NCBI GenBank assembly: GCA_963700865.1
Contig: CAVOZC010000015.1
Location: 1-60,159 of the forward strand
Source of the DNA: CAVOGJ01 sp963700865
GTDB lineage: Bacteria; Planctomycetota; Planctomycetia; Pirellulales; Pirellulaceae
Length of the DNA stretch: 60,159 nt
Direction: 5' to 3'
In this document: in pieces, positions 30,465 to 39,586 of the stretch
How the letters are laid out: every line of letters starts with the position of its first letter
Position numbering within the stretch: the stretch's first letter is position 1
Notes under the pieces: model-generated
The model's database searches: none
The model's input: only the letters and a program-made list of their open reading frames with translations
What the model was told of the DNA's origin: nothing
Translations under genes and position numbers: made by a program

Positions 30465-31549
30465 TTGCGTGTCCCCTTGCCGAGATCTGGCAATCCGGGG
30501 GTACCGCTGCTCCGAATGACGGCTAAACAAGCGGCGTTAACGAATCGTCCTGCGAATCGGTGACGGCGTAGCTGATCGGGGGCAGAGGACGCCTTCCGTA
30601 GCTCCTCTTCCTTCATGCCCGTGGCCAGCTCGACGTAGTCGGGACGGTCCGCCGCGGTGCCCGCGCGCAAGGCGGCTTCGATGCGACCGTCTCGTAAGCG
30701 AAACACGCCCGGCATCTGAAAACCGTCTCCTTCGAGCGGCCCGATGCCATGGCCCTTCCATGCCGCAGCAATCCCGCGGCGGATCACCTTCCATCCGAAG
30801 AGCTGCCCAAAGGTGCCCCGCTTCAAGCCAAAGGCCCGATACAGCTCGCAATGGGGATCGCTAAAGCGGTGCACGCCGTCCAGCCCGTACTGGCAAAATT
30901 TGACGGTAGCGTCCATGGGTGAGCCCATGTGGATAATGGCAATTTCCGCCCCGGCACCCTCGATCAGGGCCCGTTTGCTCCCTAGTTCGGTGAGGGCTTC
31001 TCGACAAAAGGTGCAGCCGGTGTGACGCAGGAACATCACAAGCGTCGGCTTGCCGGCCGAAATCTCCCTCAACGTGGCCCCTCGGTGGCTACGGCGGAGC
31101 GCGATCGCTTCGGTGAGTGGAATCCGTTCAGTGTCTCGCGACCGATCGCTGTGAAAGCGAAAGGCATGATACAGGATGGCGGCAAATGGTAACCACCAGA
31201 TCAGATCATTGGTCAAGATGGTCGCCCCCCACTTCCAAGGGAGGGCCCCGGTCGCAGCCGCCTGAATGAACCCGATCGGCCCCAGGATCTTTCCCAGAAA
31301 CCCCACCAGCACGATCGGCCAGTGGCGGAAGGGATTGGACGCGGCAATCCAATATCCCACGCCGTAAACTCCGACGATCATGCCGACGCACTGCCAAATC
31401 TGCGGGTAGCGGGGCGGTTCCATACCGGCCCACTCGAACAGTGTGTGCGGGGCCGCAATGACGAATGCACCCCAGGCTAAATTGTAAGCCGCTGCCAAAT
31501 ACAGCGTGAGGCGAGCCCAAAACGGCCGATCAACGTCACAGTGAGTCAT
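30404..31549 (-). CDS. Membrane-anchored AhpC/TSA_2-like redox protein
   Basis: About 381 residues from the ATG at 31549. Four hydrophobic helices (about residues 10-140) precede a thioredoxin-fold domain with TGCTFCREALTELG, a CxxC matching the SelL-related/PRXL2-like AhpC-TSA_2 family, and the later GLKRGTFGQLFGWKV and QMPGVFRLRDG segments. The C-terminal ~70 residues after ATGMKEEEL do not look family-like, and the gene end overlaps the convergent gene by 61 bp. A late frameshift is therefore likely and the true stop may lie near 30537-30560. A role in thiol-dependent redox chemistry at the membrane is inferred. Confidence 0.72.
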   Translation of the reverse strand: MTHCDVDRPFWARLTLYLAAAYNLAWGAFVIAAPHTLFEWAGMEPPRYPQIWQCVGMIVGVYGVGYWIAASNPFRHWPIVLVGFLGKILGPIGFIQAAATGALPWKWGATILTNDLIWWLPFAAILYHAFRFHSDRSRDTERIPLTEAIALRRSHRGATLREISAGKPTLVMFLRHTGCTFCREALTELGSKRALIEGAGAEIAIIHMGSPMDATVKFCQYGLDGVHRFSDPHCELYRAFGLKRGTFGQLFGWKVIRRGIAAAWKGHGIGPLEGDGFQMPGVFRLRDGRIEAALRAGTAADRPDYVELATGMKEEELRKASSAPDQLRRHRFAGRFVNAACLAVIRSSGTPGLPDLGKGTRNQPAFRRMDVCLSAGNATLA

Positions 31550-31979
31550 AGGATAAGGTCTCTGCCCTCGGTCGAAGGCGTAACCGCATGCAAATCCCGC
31601 GGTTAACGTCCGTGGAAGGGTAGCCCGGGAGGTCCATCGGACGAGATCCACCTTGCAGTCCAGGATATCCTACGATCTCGAACTTCCCAAGCACCGCTAT
31701 GGCGCAAATCACGGCCAACGATCGGTTCGACCGTGGGGGCCAAGTCGCGGGAAAGTGCGCTCGCGTGCCCGTGTCATGCGGTGAGGGCGGCTTCGCTCGG
31801 CCTCACCGGCCACGCGGCCCAGGAAAAAAGAGTATCCTGGAGAGATAAGTACCTCATCCGACGCCTTCCGCTCGAGCGAGCGACCGCGGACGCCATCCTA
31901 ATCCCCACCGTGCTGTTCCAGACCGACCGGGTCATCCAGGAAACCGCCGCGTAACGACCTGCCTGCGAGACCACCCGAT
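31550..31979. other. Intergenic region with a hairpin
   Basis: 430 bp between divergent genes. The hairpin GGTGAGG (31780-31786) / CCTCACC (31801-31807) is the only clear structure. A 73-codon frame at 31733-31954 on the plus strand has no SD and no recognisable features. Confidence 0.4.
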
Positions 31980-33014
31980 ATGGAACGCCCAGCGGACCCA
32001 TTTGCCAAATCCGACGAGACAGCTCCATCGGACTCGCCGGGTCGATCCGTGACCGCCGAGTTCGTTGTGCCTCCGGAAGAGGAGGGACGGCGATTAGACG
32101 TGTTTCTGGCGCAACGGTTGCCTCAGTTCAGCCGCACGCACCTGCGTCGCGCGATTGACGGAGGAACGGTGCTTGTCGATGGAGTCCGCACGAAGGTGGC
32201 TTATAAACTGCTTCCAGATCAGCGGGTGACCGTTGTGGCCGCGGAAATGCCTCGCCAATTACCGCTCCCCGAAAACATTCCCCTGGAAATTCTCTACGAA
32301 GATACCCATATCGCTGCGATCAATAAGCCACCCGGGATGGTGGTGCATCCCGCGAAAGGGCATTGGTCGGGCACCCTGACGAGCGCCTTGGCGTATCACT
32401 TCGCCTCACTCAGCCAAGTGGGCGGCGTGACACGCCCCGGCATCGTGCATCGTTTGGATCGGGACACCAGCGGGGTCATCCTGGTGGCGAAAACCGACGA
32501 GGCCCATGGCAAGCTGGCGTCACAGTTCGAGGCCCGCGACGTCTTCAAACAGTACGTTGCCATCTGCCGAGGCGAGATCGATCGCGACCGGGATCGCATC
32601 GATCAACCGATTGGTGCCCACCCCCACCATCGCGAAAGAATGGCGATCCGTGCAGGGCACGAAACGAGTCGCGATGCGAAGACCGATTATGAAGTCGTCA
32701 AGCGCTTTCGCGGATTCACCTGGTTGCACGCGTTTCCGAAGACGGGCCGCACCCACCAAATACGCCTGCACCTGACGCACATCGGCTGCCCGGTGGCCTG
32801 TGACAAACTCTACGCCGGACACGACCAAATTCGCGTGGTCGACCTGGATCGATCGTCCCAAGACGACACGCCCATCATCCAGCGGCAGGCTCTGCATGCG
32901 CTGCGTCTGAAACTCGCGCATCCGATCAGTGGAGCACCACTGGAAATCGAGGCGGCCCTGCCGCCCGATATGACGGACTTGATCACGGCACTGGAAACAT
33001 TCCGCAGTCGGTGA
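31980..33014 (+). CDS. rluD: RluA/RluD-family 23S rRNA pseudouridine synthase
   Basis: 344 residues. An N-terminal S4 RNA-binding domain (about residues 30-90, RRLDVFLAQRLPQFSRTHLRRAI) is followed by the synthase domain. The catalytic Asp is in HRLDRDTSG, and KTGRTHQIRLHL is conserved. Family members isomerise uridines in helix 69 of 23S rRNA or related sites. RluD is the best guess from the S4 domain and length, but RluC-like specificity cannot be excluded. The ATG at 31980 has no SD; the GTG at 32049 is an alternative. Confidence 0.88.
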   Translation: MERPADPFAKSDETAPSDSPGRSVTAEFVVPPEEEGRRLDVFLAQRLPQFSRTHLRRAIDGGTVLVDGVRTKVAYKLLPDQRVTVVAAEMPRQLPLPENIPLEILYEDTHIAAINKPPGMVVHPAKGHWSGTLTSALAYHFASLSQVGGVTRPGIVHRLDRDTSGVILVAKTDEAHGKLASQFEARDVFKQYVAICRGEIDRDRDRIDQPIGAHPHHRERMAIRAGHETSRDAKTDYEVVKRFRGFTWLHAFPKTGRTHQIRLHLTHIGCPVACDKLYAGHDQIRVVDLDRSSQDDTPIIQRQALHALRLKLAHPISGAPLEIEAALPPDMTDLITALETFRSR

Positions 33015-33026
33015 ACCAAGCCCCCA

Positions 33027-33221
33027 CTAGTCCGCCCGCTCGTTGGCGTGCGGATCGAATTCCAATTCGGTCACAGCGTCGGTGGCGTCCTGAAAGGAAG
33101 TAAAGGCTCGCTCGTCGACGATGATCCCCTCCATCGCCGCGGCCTGATCCGCCGGACTTCCACCTTCAGGCACCTCGATGATCGTATAGCCGTCGTCGAC
33201 TTCCACGATGTAGAAATACAT
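33027..33221 (-). CDS. Small acidic protein of unknown function
   Basis: 64 residues, acidic (start MYFYIVEVDDGYTIIEV), with GAGGAG about 8 nt upstream of the ATG. It follows the universal stress protein gene after 12 bp in the same direction, so the two are probably co-transcribed. The first half may form a small beta-sheet and the second half a helix. I do not recognise a family. Confidence 0.7.
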   Translation of the reverse strand: MYFYIVEVDDGYTIIEVPEGGSPADQAAAMEGIIVDERAFTSFQDATDAVTELEFDPHANERAD

Positions 33222-33233
33222 AGGATGACTCCT

Positions 33234-33707
33234 CTAAATGGATCGGGGCGTAGGCATGGGTTCCACCATCGGCTCGACGAGCAGTTGGCTTTTTTGTTGA
33301 GGCCGAACCGCCAGCACCGGACAAGGTGCCATCCGCATCACGCTCTCCGTCGTACTCCCCAAGAGCAGATGGCGAATCCCCGTGCGACCGTGGGTGCCGA
33401 TAATGATCAATTGACACCGTTCGTGGTCAGCGGCCCAACAGATCACCTCATCCGCCAGGCCCGCATGCGCCAGATGCCTGAGCTTGGCGTTCGGGTGGTT
33501 TGAATGAAAGGCGTGCAGTTTTTCCAGGATACCCGGTTCGGAAGGCGTCCATTGACCGTTCGGGTCATGCGTCGCTGGCTGGCTGAAGGCGTGTAGGACA
33601 ATCAACTCGGCCTGGATCCAGTGCGCGAAATCGTCCGCATAGCGAAATGCTTCTTCGGATGGTTCGGAAAAATCGACCGGACAGAGAATACGCTGGATTT
33701 TCCGCAT
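33234..33707 (-). CDS. Universal stress protein (UspA family)
   Basis: 157 residues with the family start ILCPVDFSEPSEEAFRYA and the ATP-binding pattern GTHGRTGIRHLLLGSTTESVM (G-x2-G-x9-G-S/T). The nucleotide-binding residues are intact, so it is an ATP-binding type. It is probably cytoplasmic and induced by stress or stasis. Co-directional with the 64-residue protein downstream. Confidence 0.92.
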   Translation of the reverse strand: MRKIQRILCPVDFSEPSEEAFRYADDFAHWIQAELIVLHAFSQPATHDPNGQWTPSEPGILEKLHAFHSNHPNAKLRHLAHAGLADEVICWAADHERCQLIIIGTHGRTGIRHLLLGSTTESVMRMAPCPVLAVRPQQKSQLLVEPMVEPMPTPRSI

Positions 33708-33788
33708 AGCACTCTCCCGACAACGTCTGGCGACTGGGGGCTGGGTTGGGGATCACGACAGATCGATCAGGGACGGAGTGATGCAATC

Positions 33789-33809
33789 GGGATGCCAGCA
33801 GGGCATCCC
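33789..33809. repeat. Perfect short hairpin
   Basis: GGGATGCC-AGCAG-GGCATCCC forms an 8-bp stem with a 5-nt loop in the gap between the MATE gene (its 3' side) and the USP gene. It could act as a terminator for the MATE gene or be a member of the dispersed palindrome set. Confidence 0.55.
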
Positions 33810-34001
33810 GCCGGCCGACGGTGCCCGTTTGCACCAAAAAACAGGTCAGCCATGGGTGGCGTGGCGGCCGGCCGGAACCTTCGCCGCGACTCGCGAGGCG
33901 CGCCCATCCGCACACTTCAGCGCGCTTCGTCGGCCCCAGCGGGGCATTCAAACACCGACGGTGATCGTGGCACGGCGCGGTGGAAATCGAGTTGCCAGCG
34001 A

Positions 34002-35450
34002 TTATTCCGCCGTCACCCATTCGGTCGCCGCGACGGGCGACGGTGCGTCCCGACGTTCAATGACCCGCATTTCCCGCCACTTACCGCTGCGAAACCGTCG
34101 CCAATAGACGATGCCCATCGCCCAGATCCAGCCGGTGACGAGGCACCAGCAGCCATAGACGCCACTCGCCAGCACCTCGACGGCTAACCAGCTCAATCCG
34201 GCCAGCAGCAGTGTCATGATCAGGCTCACGATCAAGACAAAGCGTGTGTCTCCGGCTCCCTTCAGCGCGCTGACGAAGACCATCATGGTGGCATCGAGCA
34301 GATTGTAGGCCGCTACGAAACGCAAGAGGGTTGCCGCCAGCCGCCAGACCTCGCGCGTTGTCGGATTCGACGGATCGGTGCCGGCAAAGAACCAGTAGAG
34401 GAATACTCCCGGAGCCAACAAATAGACCAGGGAAATGACGGCCATATAGCCCCACGCCATGTTCAAGCTGGTCCAGGTGGCGCGGTGAGCCAGATCGGGA
34501 CGATTTTCGCCCAGTCGATGGCCCACCAAAATGCTGGTTGCCAGACTGATGCCATAGATCGGCATAAAGCCAAGTGTGCCGATGCTGAACGCCATGCTTG
34601 TCGCTTCGTACTGCAAATCGCCCAGGCGGCCGACGAGCATGACGAACACCGTGAATCCGGTGACGTCGAGCAGCATCTGGATACCGCTTGGCCCACCGAA
34701 GTAGAGGAGCCGCCCAAAGAGTTCCCGATCGAACCGCAGTCCGGCCAGCGTCGCGAATTCAGTACGATGTCTCGGTTGCAGGACCAGAATCAAATAGGTG
34801 GACGCTTTCAGCCAGAGGGAAAGGACCGTAGCCCAGCCGGCACCTTGGATCCCCATCGCGGGAAAGCCGGCATGCCCGAAGATCCACGCGTAATCGAGCA
34901 GTAGATTCACGATTGCGAAAAACGCGTCGACCCACATGACCACGCGTGTCAGTCCCCGCCCGCTGTAAAAGGCGGCCAGTGCCTGGCCGATCAGCATGGC
35001 GGGCGCACCGCACAGCAAGATCTGAAAGTAGCTCGTTTCCAACGCTATCGCTTCCTGACTGTGGCCAGCCCCGCGAAAGATCATGGGCGCTGCCGGAATG
35101 ACCAGCAGAATCAACGGGGTAAACGCCAACGCGACCCAGACGCCCTGCCACACGGAGGGACCAATCCGTTCCCGACGGCGGTCACCCGAATATTGCGACA
35201 CAAAGGTATTCGTGTACGCGCAGATGCCGAGCGGCAGACAGATCGTGCAAAACCATGCGACCGATGACGAAAAGGCGGCCGCCATGGCGGCGCCCGAGAC
35301 CCATCTGAGAAAGACCCGATCTACGAACGTCATCACCGTCCACGAAAGACTCGAAATGACCAGAGGCAAGGCCACCCGCAGTACCTCGCCACCGCCGCTT
35401 TCCCGCTGCCACCAGGAACCCTCGCGTTCGACCGCATCCATCGTTGTCAT
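34002..35450 (-). CDS. MATE family efflux transporter
   Basis: 482 residues with 12 hydrophobic segments in two homologous halves. Typical MATE features include the first-helix LRVALPLVISSLSWTVMTFVD, the GxGx-type NLLLDYAWIFG and the second-half GGPSGIQMLLD. It exports cationic or other toxic compounds using Na+ or H+. No regulator is adjacent, and the gene appears monocistronic. The ATG at 35441 is an alternative start. Confidence 0.9.
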   Translation of the reverse strand: MTTMDAVEREGSWWQRESGGGEVLRVALPLVISSLSWTVMTFVDRVFLRWVSGAAMAAAFSSSVAWFCTICLPLGICAYTNTFVSQYSGDRRRERIGPSVWQGVWVALAFTPLILLVIPAAPMIFRGAGHSQEAIALETSYFQILLCGAPAMLIGQALAAFYSGRGLTRVVMWVDAFFAIVNLLLDYAWIFGHAGFPAMGIQGAGWATVLSLWLKASTYLILVLQPRHRTEFATLAGLRFDRELFGRLLYFGGPSGIQMLLDVTGFTVFVMLVGRLGDLQYEATSMAFSIGTLGFMPIYGISLATSILVGHRLGENRPDLAHRATWTSLNMAWGYMAVISLVYLLAPGVFLYWFFAGTDPSNPTTREVWRLAATLLRFVAAYNLLDATMMVFVSALKGAGDTRFVLIVSLIMTLLLAGLSWLAVEVLASGVYGCWCLVTGWIWAMGIVYWRRFRSGKWREMRVIERRDAPSPVAATEWVTAE

Positions 35451-35747
35451 CGAGAGACTCGTCAGTCAGGCGAAAGGGGACGCATGCGGACTGCAAAGGT
35501 GCGACTACATGCCAACGTGGGAGGACAGACAGAGGAGGCAGTGGAAAGGTTCGCCGGACGCCTGATCCTGGGGGTTTGGGAACGGGGGCCCACGGTAACG
35601 ATGTCGACCGCCAGTGGCTACCTCAGGCCGGGCGAGCCTGTCCACGAGAGGTCCCATTCTAGGACACGGCCCGTTTCCGACCAGGGGACACATTCCCAAG
35701 ACGCCCGGCACCGTCTGCCAGGCGACGGAAAAAGACCCACCGCGCGT

Positions 35748-36329
35748 CTAGTCCGCGGCAGAGGGCGAAGACTCGACCGGAGCCACGACCTTGATCTCCG
35801 TCAGCGCCTTCCGCAAGCGGTCCGCGGTGCCAGCGATACAACATGTGATCTGAACCGACTTGCCTTCGATCGGCATGCGGATTTTGTGCTGCGTGATCAC
35901 TTGCCCGTCGACCACAATGGCCAATTGCCGGCCAATATGGTCCCTCGTGTATTTCCGAAACTCGTCCGTCGTTTCGAAACCAATCCGCGTGCAGACGTCT
36001 CCCTCAAAATCAAAATCGAACGCGGGAACATGGCGTAAGCGGATAAGGGGACGATTCACAATGCGTAACGAGGACAGCTCCTCCTCGTCACCTGTCGTTA
36101 GTTGGGCGAGGGTGACGACCTCCGACTCGTTCATTCCCTGCGGCGGTGGTTCGTCGGGCGGAACAACCGGATAAACGCCATCCTCCAATCTTGGGTCCGC
36201 GATGCTCGCGGCAGGCGGCGGTGACGCCGCGACCGGGTGGGGTGGATCGCTCGGCTGCCCGCAACCCGCAGTCAGCAGGACGAGGCCGGCCACGAGGCAA
36301 AAGCCGTGGGATGAATGGGATGCGTGCAT
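35748..36329 (-). CDS. Lipoprotein with SecD P1-like domain
   Basis: About 193 residues from the ATG whose product begins with a lipoprotein signal, LVAGLVLLTAGC, so the Cys would be lipidated. A Pro-rich linker follows. The C-terminal half reads IGRQLAIVVDGQVITQHKIRMPI and then SVQITC...ADRLRKAL, which resembles the first periplasmic head (P1) of the SecD translocase subunit. There are no transmembrane helices beyond the signal. The frame continues upstream to 36431 but without signal-like sequence. It may be a free-standing partner of SecDF or simply share the fold. Confidence 0.7.
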   Translation of the reverse strand: MHASHSSHGFCLVAGLVLLTAGCGQPSDPPHPVAASPPPAASIADPRLEDGVYPVVPPDEPPPQGMNESEVVTLAQLTTGDEEELSSLRIVNRPLIRLRHVPAFDFDFEGDVCTRIGFETTDEFRKYTRDHIGRQLAIVVDGQVITQHKIRMPIEGKSVQITCCIAGTADRLRKALTEIKVVAPVESSPSAAD

Positions 36330-36435
36330 GCCGCGGATGATAGCCGACCTTTGGGGAGATTTCGAGCCGCGATCGCTCAAACCGTCCAGAGTCTGCCGCA
36401 GGCGGCTACCGACGCAGGCGGCTATGGGCATTTCA

Positions 36436-37322
36436 TTACGCTAGAGCCGCCTGCAGCGCCGATTCCGTATCCGGATACTTGAAGGCGTAGCCGCTCGCCA
36501 GGAGCTTCTTCGGTTCCACCCGGCGCTCGCCAACAGCAAGTCGTCTGCCATTTCACCCAGCATCACTTTGGCCACGAAACCAGGAAGCGGAAAAATAGTG
36601 GGACGGCCCAGAAGTTTCCCCAGCTTTTTGGTGAACTCGAAATTGGTCGGAGCATGGGGTGTCACCGCATTTACCGGCCCCGCAACCTGGTCGTGAGTCA
36701 GGCAGAATTCGAAAATCGAAACGAGTTCCTCCAAGGGGATGCCGCTCCAATACTGTCGACCATTCCCGACGATACCTCCTACGCCGAGCTTGAATGGAGT
36801 CAGTATCTTGGCGAGCGCGGCGCCTTTCCTGGTGAGCACGATGCCGATACGAATGTTGACTACGCGAATTCCTGCATCGGCCGCGGGACGCGTGGCTGCT
36901 TCCCATTCCTGGCAGACAGTCGGCAAAAACCCCTCTCCGGGCAGGGAATCTTCGGTGAGCAGCTCGTCACCGCGATTTCCGTAGTAACCGGTCGCCGAGG
37001 CACAAATGAAGCAAGCCGGCCGCGGAGCGGACTGAGCCAGGCGTTCCGCCAGCAGCCGAGTCGATACGACACGGCTGTCGCGAATCCTCTGCTTTTTCGC
37101 GCTCGTCCAACGTCCTTCGGCAATGCTCTCGCCACCCAGATGGATGACCGCATCGAAGCCGCCCAGCTGATCGGCCGCGAGTTGCCCGCTTTCCGGATTC
37201 CACTGAATCTCGCCGGGGCCAGGAGGGCGACGAACCAGTCGCGTGATCTCGTGATTTGGTGCAAGTCGCCGGATGAGCTCCGAACCCACGAGGCCTGAGG
37301 AACCGGCAATCAAAATTTTCAT
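36436..37322 (-). CDS. TIGR01777/YfcH-like NAD-dependent epimerase (frameshift near C-terminus)
   Basis: Starts with KILIAGSSGLVGSELI (Rossmann NAD-binding) after a GGAAGGA SD. It keeps ASATGYYGNRGDE (catalytic-type YxxxK region replaced as usual in this family) and SGIPLEELV, with the DUF1731 C-terminal part beginning VNAVTPHAPTN. Near 36520-36524 one base appears missing (CC for CCC). Restoring it gives the normal family ending RVEPKKLLASGYAFKYP and a stop at 36436, about 295 residues in all. Function is likely a nucleotide-sugar or related epimerase; TIGR01777 members lack a proven substrate. Confidence 0.85.
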
Positions 37323-37400
37323 CGTTGTCCTTCCAGCGGAAATTTACCATCGGCCGTGCACGGTGTATACCGCGAATTCCGTCGGTCGTTCACTGCCCCC

Positions 37401-37470
37401 GAGGCTGGGGCTTCCTGCCACCGTCGTTTCCGCCGATGCGGTCCAAAGTCTGGCTACCCAAGGTTTGGCT
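37401..37470 (+). repeat. Diverged copy of the 53-kb palindromic repeat
   Basis: GAGGCTGGGGCTTCCTGCCAC followed about 30 bp later by GTCCAAAGTCTGGCTACCCA matches, with mismatches, the unit tandemly repeated at 52938-53240. It lies at the 3' end of the cytochrome-like gene. Confidence 0.65.
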
Positions 37471-37942
37471 ACGTCCCGTCCGCCTCTCCCTTGGCACTTT
37501 CCTCATAGTCCTCCTGGGCCTGGGCCACGGGAACGGGCAATTTGCCGGCGTGGATCCGGTCTCCCCATTTCTCGTGGTCTTTGTTTTCCATGTCCGCCAC
37601 CTTATTCAGGGCCTGATCAAATTCGGCAAGCAGGACCGCCGTCTCCTTTTCCTTGGCCTCCGGTCCCTTGGCACTCGCTTCCTTAAGTCGGTCCGCGGCA
37701 TCCCCGGCAATCAGGGCGTTCAATTCACGACCGTAGGCATTTTGAATATTCTTCTTCTGACCCTTCACGTGACAAACTTCGCAACCGGTCTTGCGCACCA
37801 GATCAAAGTACTCCGGGTTGGTCTCTTTGTCGGTGTACTTCTCTCCGAACGCTTTTTTAAAAGGGGGCAAGGCACGAGCCGATGGGCAGACCATGCCAGA
37901 TACTGAGAACAGGACCAATGTGGTCATAGCAAGCTTCTTCAT
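37469..37942 (-). CDS. Exported CxxCH protein, probable mono-haem c-type
   Basis: 157 residues with a signal peptide (MKKLAMTTLVLFSVSG...ARA) and one haem-binding CEVCHVKG near residue 54. A Glu/Lys-rich helical tail with Met residues that could provide the sixth ligand (VADMENKD) follows. GGAGG lies 7 nt upstream of the ATG. It is not a canonical cytochrome c fold. It may be a small electron carrier or a haem-binding structural protein in the periplasm. The neighbours give no pathway. Confidence 0.75.
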   Translation of the reverse strand: MKKLAMTTLVLFSVSGMVCPSARALPPFKKAFGEKYTDKETNPEYFDLVRKTGCEVCHVKGQKKNIQNAYGRELNALIAGDAADRLKEASAKGPEAKEKETAVLLAEFDQALNKVADMENKDHEKWGDRIHAGKLPVPVAQAQEDYEESAKGEADGT

Positions 37943-38134
37943 CCGAGACCTCCGAAGTTACCCGAAACGAAACCAGGCGTGTTGCGTGTGGCCGCACCCG
38001 CGTCAACGCGGCGATTCATCGTCAAGATGCGGATACAAAGGAAGGCAACTTTTCGACGATAGGGGCGGGGCATCCGCATTTTTTGTAAGTAGAACCATCG
38101 GCAGATAGGCTGTCAAGTTTCCGCGGAACTGGCC

Positions 38135-39355
38135 CTAGTCATCGGAACCGGGCGGCTCCGGCTCGCCATCCGCTGGCAACGCCCGCACGTCGATACCGGC
38201 TCGCCGGACGCGGTCCATCCACTGGGCTCTTGCCAGCTTGCGCATGTCGTCGATCTTATCGACCTCGTCGACGATCTCCATACCAATGAGTGTTTCGACG
38301 ACGTCTTCCAGAGTCACAATGCCCTGCATGCCACCATATTGATCGACGACCAGCAGGATGTGGGCTCGGTTGTCCAGCAACTCTTCGAGTACGTGGCTGA
38401 GTGAGGTCTCGGGATCGACGGCCCGGAGCTCCCGTTTGAGGTCCGCCAGCGTGGCCTCTCCCTCCGACTCACGTTCATTCAGTAAGACGTCGGTCTTGAG
38501 CACGAACCCGGAGACGTCGTCTCTGTTTTCACCGTAGAGTAAAATTCTCGAAAAACTGGCTTCGCGAACGCGGTCGATGACCCCATGCACGGTTTGATCT
38601 TGCTGCAGCGCGAAGACCACGGTGCGTGGCGTCATGATATCTTCCGCGCGCAGCAAGGGAAACTTAAGCAGATTCTTGACGATCCGGGATTCCTTGACAT
38701 CCAATTGTCCACCGGCGGCTCCGAGATCAGCCAGCGCGGTAAATTCTTCGCGCGTCAATCCATGCAGTCGTTTGCCTCCGGTCAGAAACCGAGTCAGCCA
38801 TTCGGAGAGCAGCAATAAGGGATAGAGCGCAAGGTTCAGGAACTGGACGAAGTAAGCGGTGGGAGCCGAGAGGACTCGCCAGAACGTTGCTCCCAGTGTC
38901 TTGGGAATGATCTCGGAGAGGAACAGGATCAGCAGCGTGAGGATCGTCATGGCGATGCCCACTCGGTTCTGCCCGAAGAACTTGGCGGCATATGCCCCCG
39001 CCCCTCCGGCACCCACCGTGTGGGCAATCGTATTGAGCGTAAGTACCGCGGCCAGCGAGCGGTCAAGATTGTGCTTCACGTGCTCCAGCCGCCGCCCTAA
39101 CGGCTTGCCTTGCGACTTCAGGTCAGCCACGAAGCCCGGCGAAACGCTCAGCAGGACCGCCTCAGCGACGGAACAGAGAAACGAAAAGACGAGTGCCACT
39201 GAGGCGAAGACGACCATCATCCAGAAATCGGGCCATTGTCCGGTCGGACTGCCTTCCGCGACGGTGGCAACCGGTACCGCAGAGCATTCACCGGCGGCAA
39301 CCAGCAGCACCGATGCCATCCACACCACGGTACATCTGCGAAACAAAGGGCGCAT
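38135..39355 (-). CDS. CNNM/HlyC-CorC family transporter with CBS domains
   Basis: About 406 residues from the ATG at 39355. After an N-terminal hydrophobic leader, a DUF21 membrane domain (about residues 40-210) includes LNTIAHTVGAGGAGAYAA and LFLSEIIPKTLGA. It is followed by a CBS pair (ESRIVKNLLKFPLLRAEDIMTPRTVV; VVDQYGGMQGIVTLEDVVETLIG). The CorC_HlyC C-terminal domain is missing. Family members act in Mg2+/Co2+ efflux or homeostasis, with the CBS pair sensing nucleotides. Confidence 0.88.
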   Translation of the reverse strand: MRPLFRRCTVVWMASVLLVAAGECSAVPVATVAEGSPTGQWPDFWMMVVFASVALVFSFLCSVAEAVLLSVSPGFVADLKSQGKPLGRRLEHVKHNLDRSLAAVLTLNTIAHTVGAGGAGAYAAKFFGQNRVGIAMTILTLLILFLSEIIPKTLGATFWRVLSAPTAYFVQFLNLALYPLLLLSEWLTRFLTGGKRLHGLTREEFTALADLGAAGGQLDVKESRIVKNLLKFPLLRAEDIMTPRTVVFALQQDQTVHGVIDRVREASFSRILLYGENRDDVSGFVLKTDVLLNERESEGEATLADLKRELRAVDPETSLSHVLEELLDNRAHILLVVDQYGGMQGIVTLEDVVETLIGMEIVDEVDKIDDMRKLARAQWMDRVRRAGIDVRALPADGEPEPPGSDD

Positions 39356-39586
39356 CGAGCCGTGACATCTCCGTTGGTGGGACACCGCCGGCGCTACCGG
39401 CCGGCCTTCCCTGACAGGTTATGACCCGGTCGACCGGCCGCGTAAAGTGGGGGCAGGCGACTTGCCAGTTATCTTGCGTTGGACATCATGAATCACTAAA
39501 AACAGGGCCTGTCGCGGCCCATTTGGTCGCGGCACGCGGATTCGGACACATTCATCGGCGGCATCAGCGGCGTCGGGAGACACTTG

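Noticed and set aside
31733..31954. 73-codon plus frame upstream of the RluD-like gene
   Set aside because: No SD and no family resemblance, and it spans a hairpin; treated as intergenic.
35484..36038. 184-codon plus frame over the lipoprotein gene
   Set aside because: Antisense to a lipoprotein gene with a clear lipobox and SecD-like domain; composition is Arg/His-rich.
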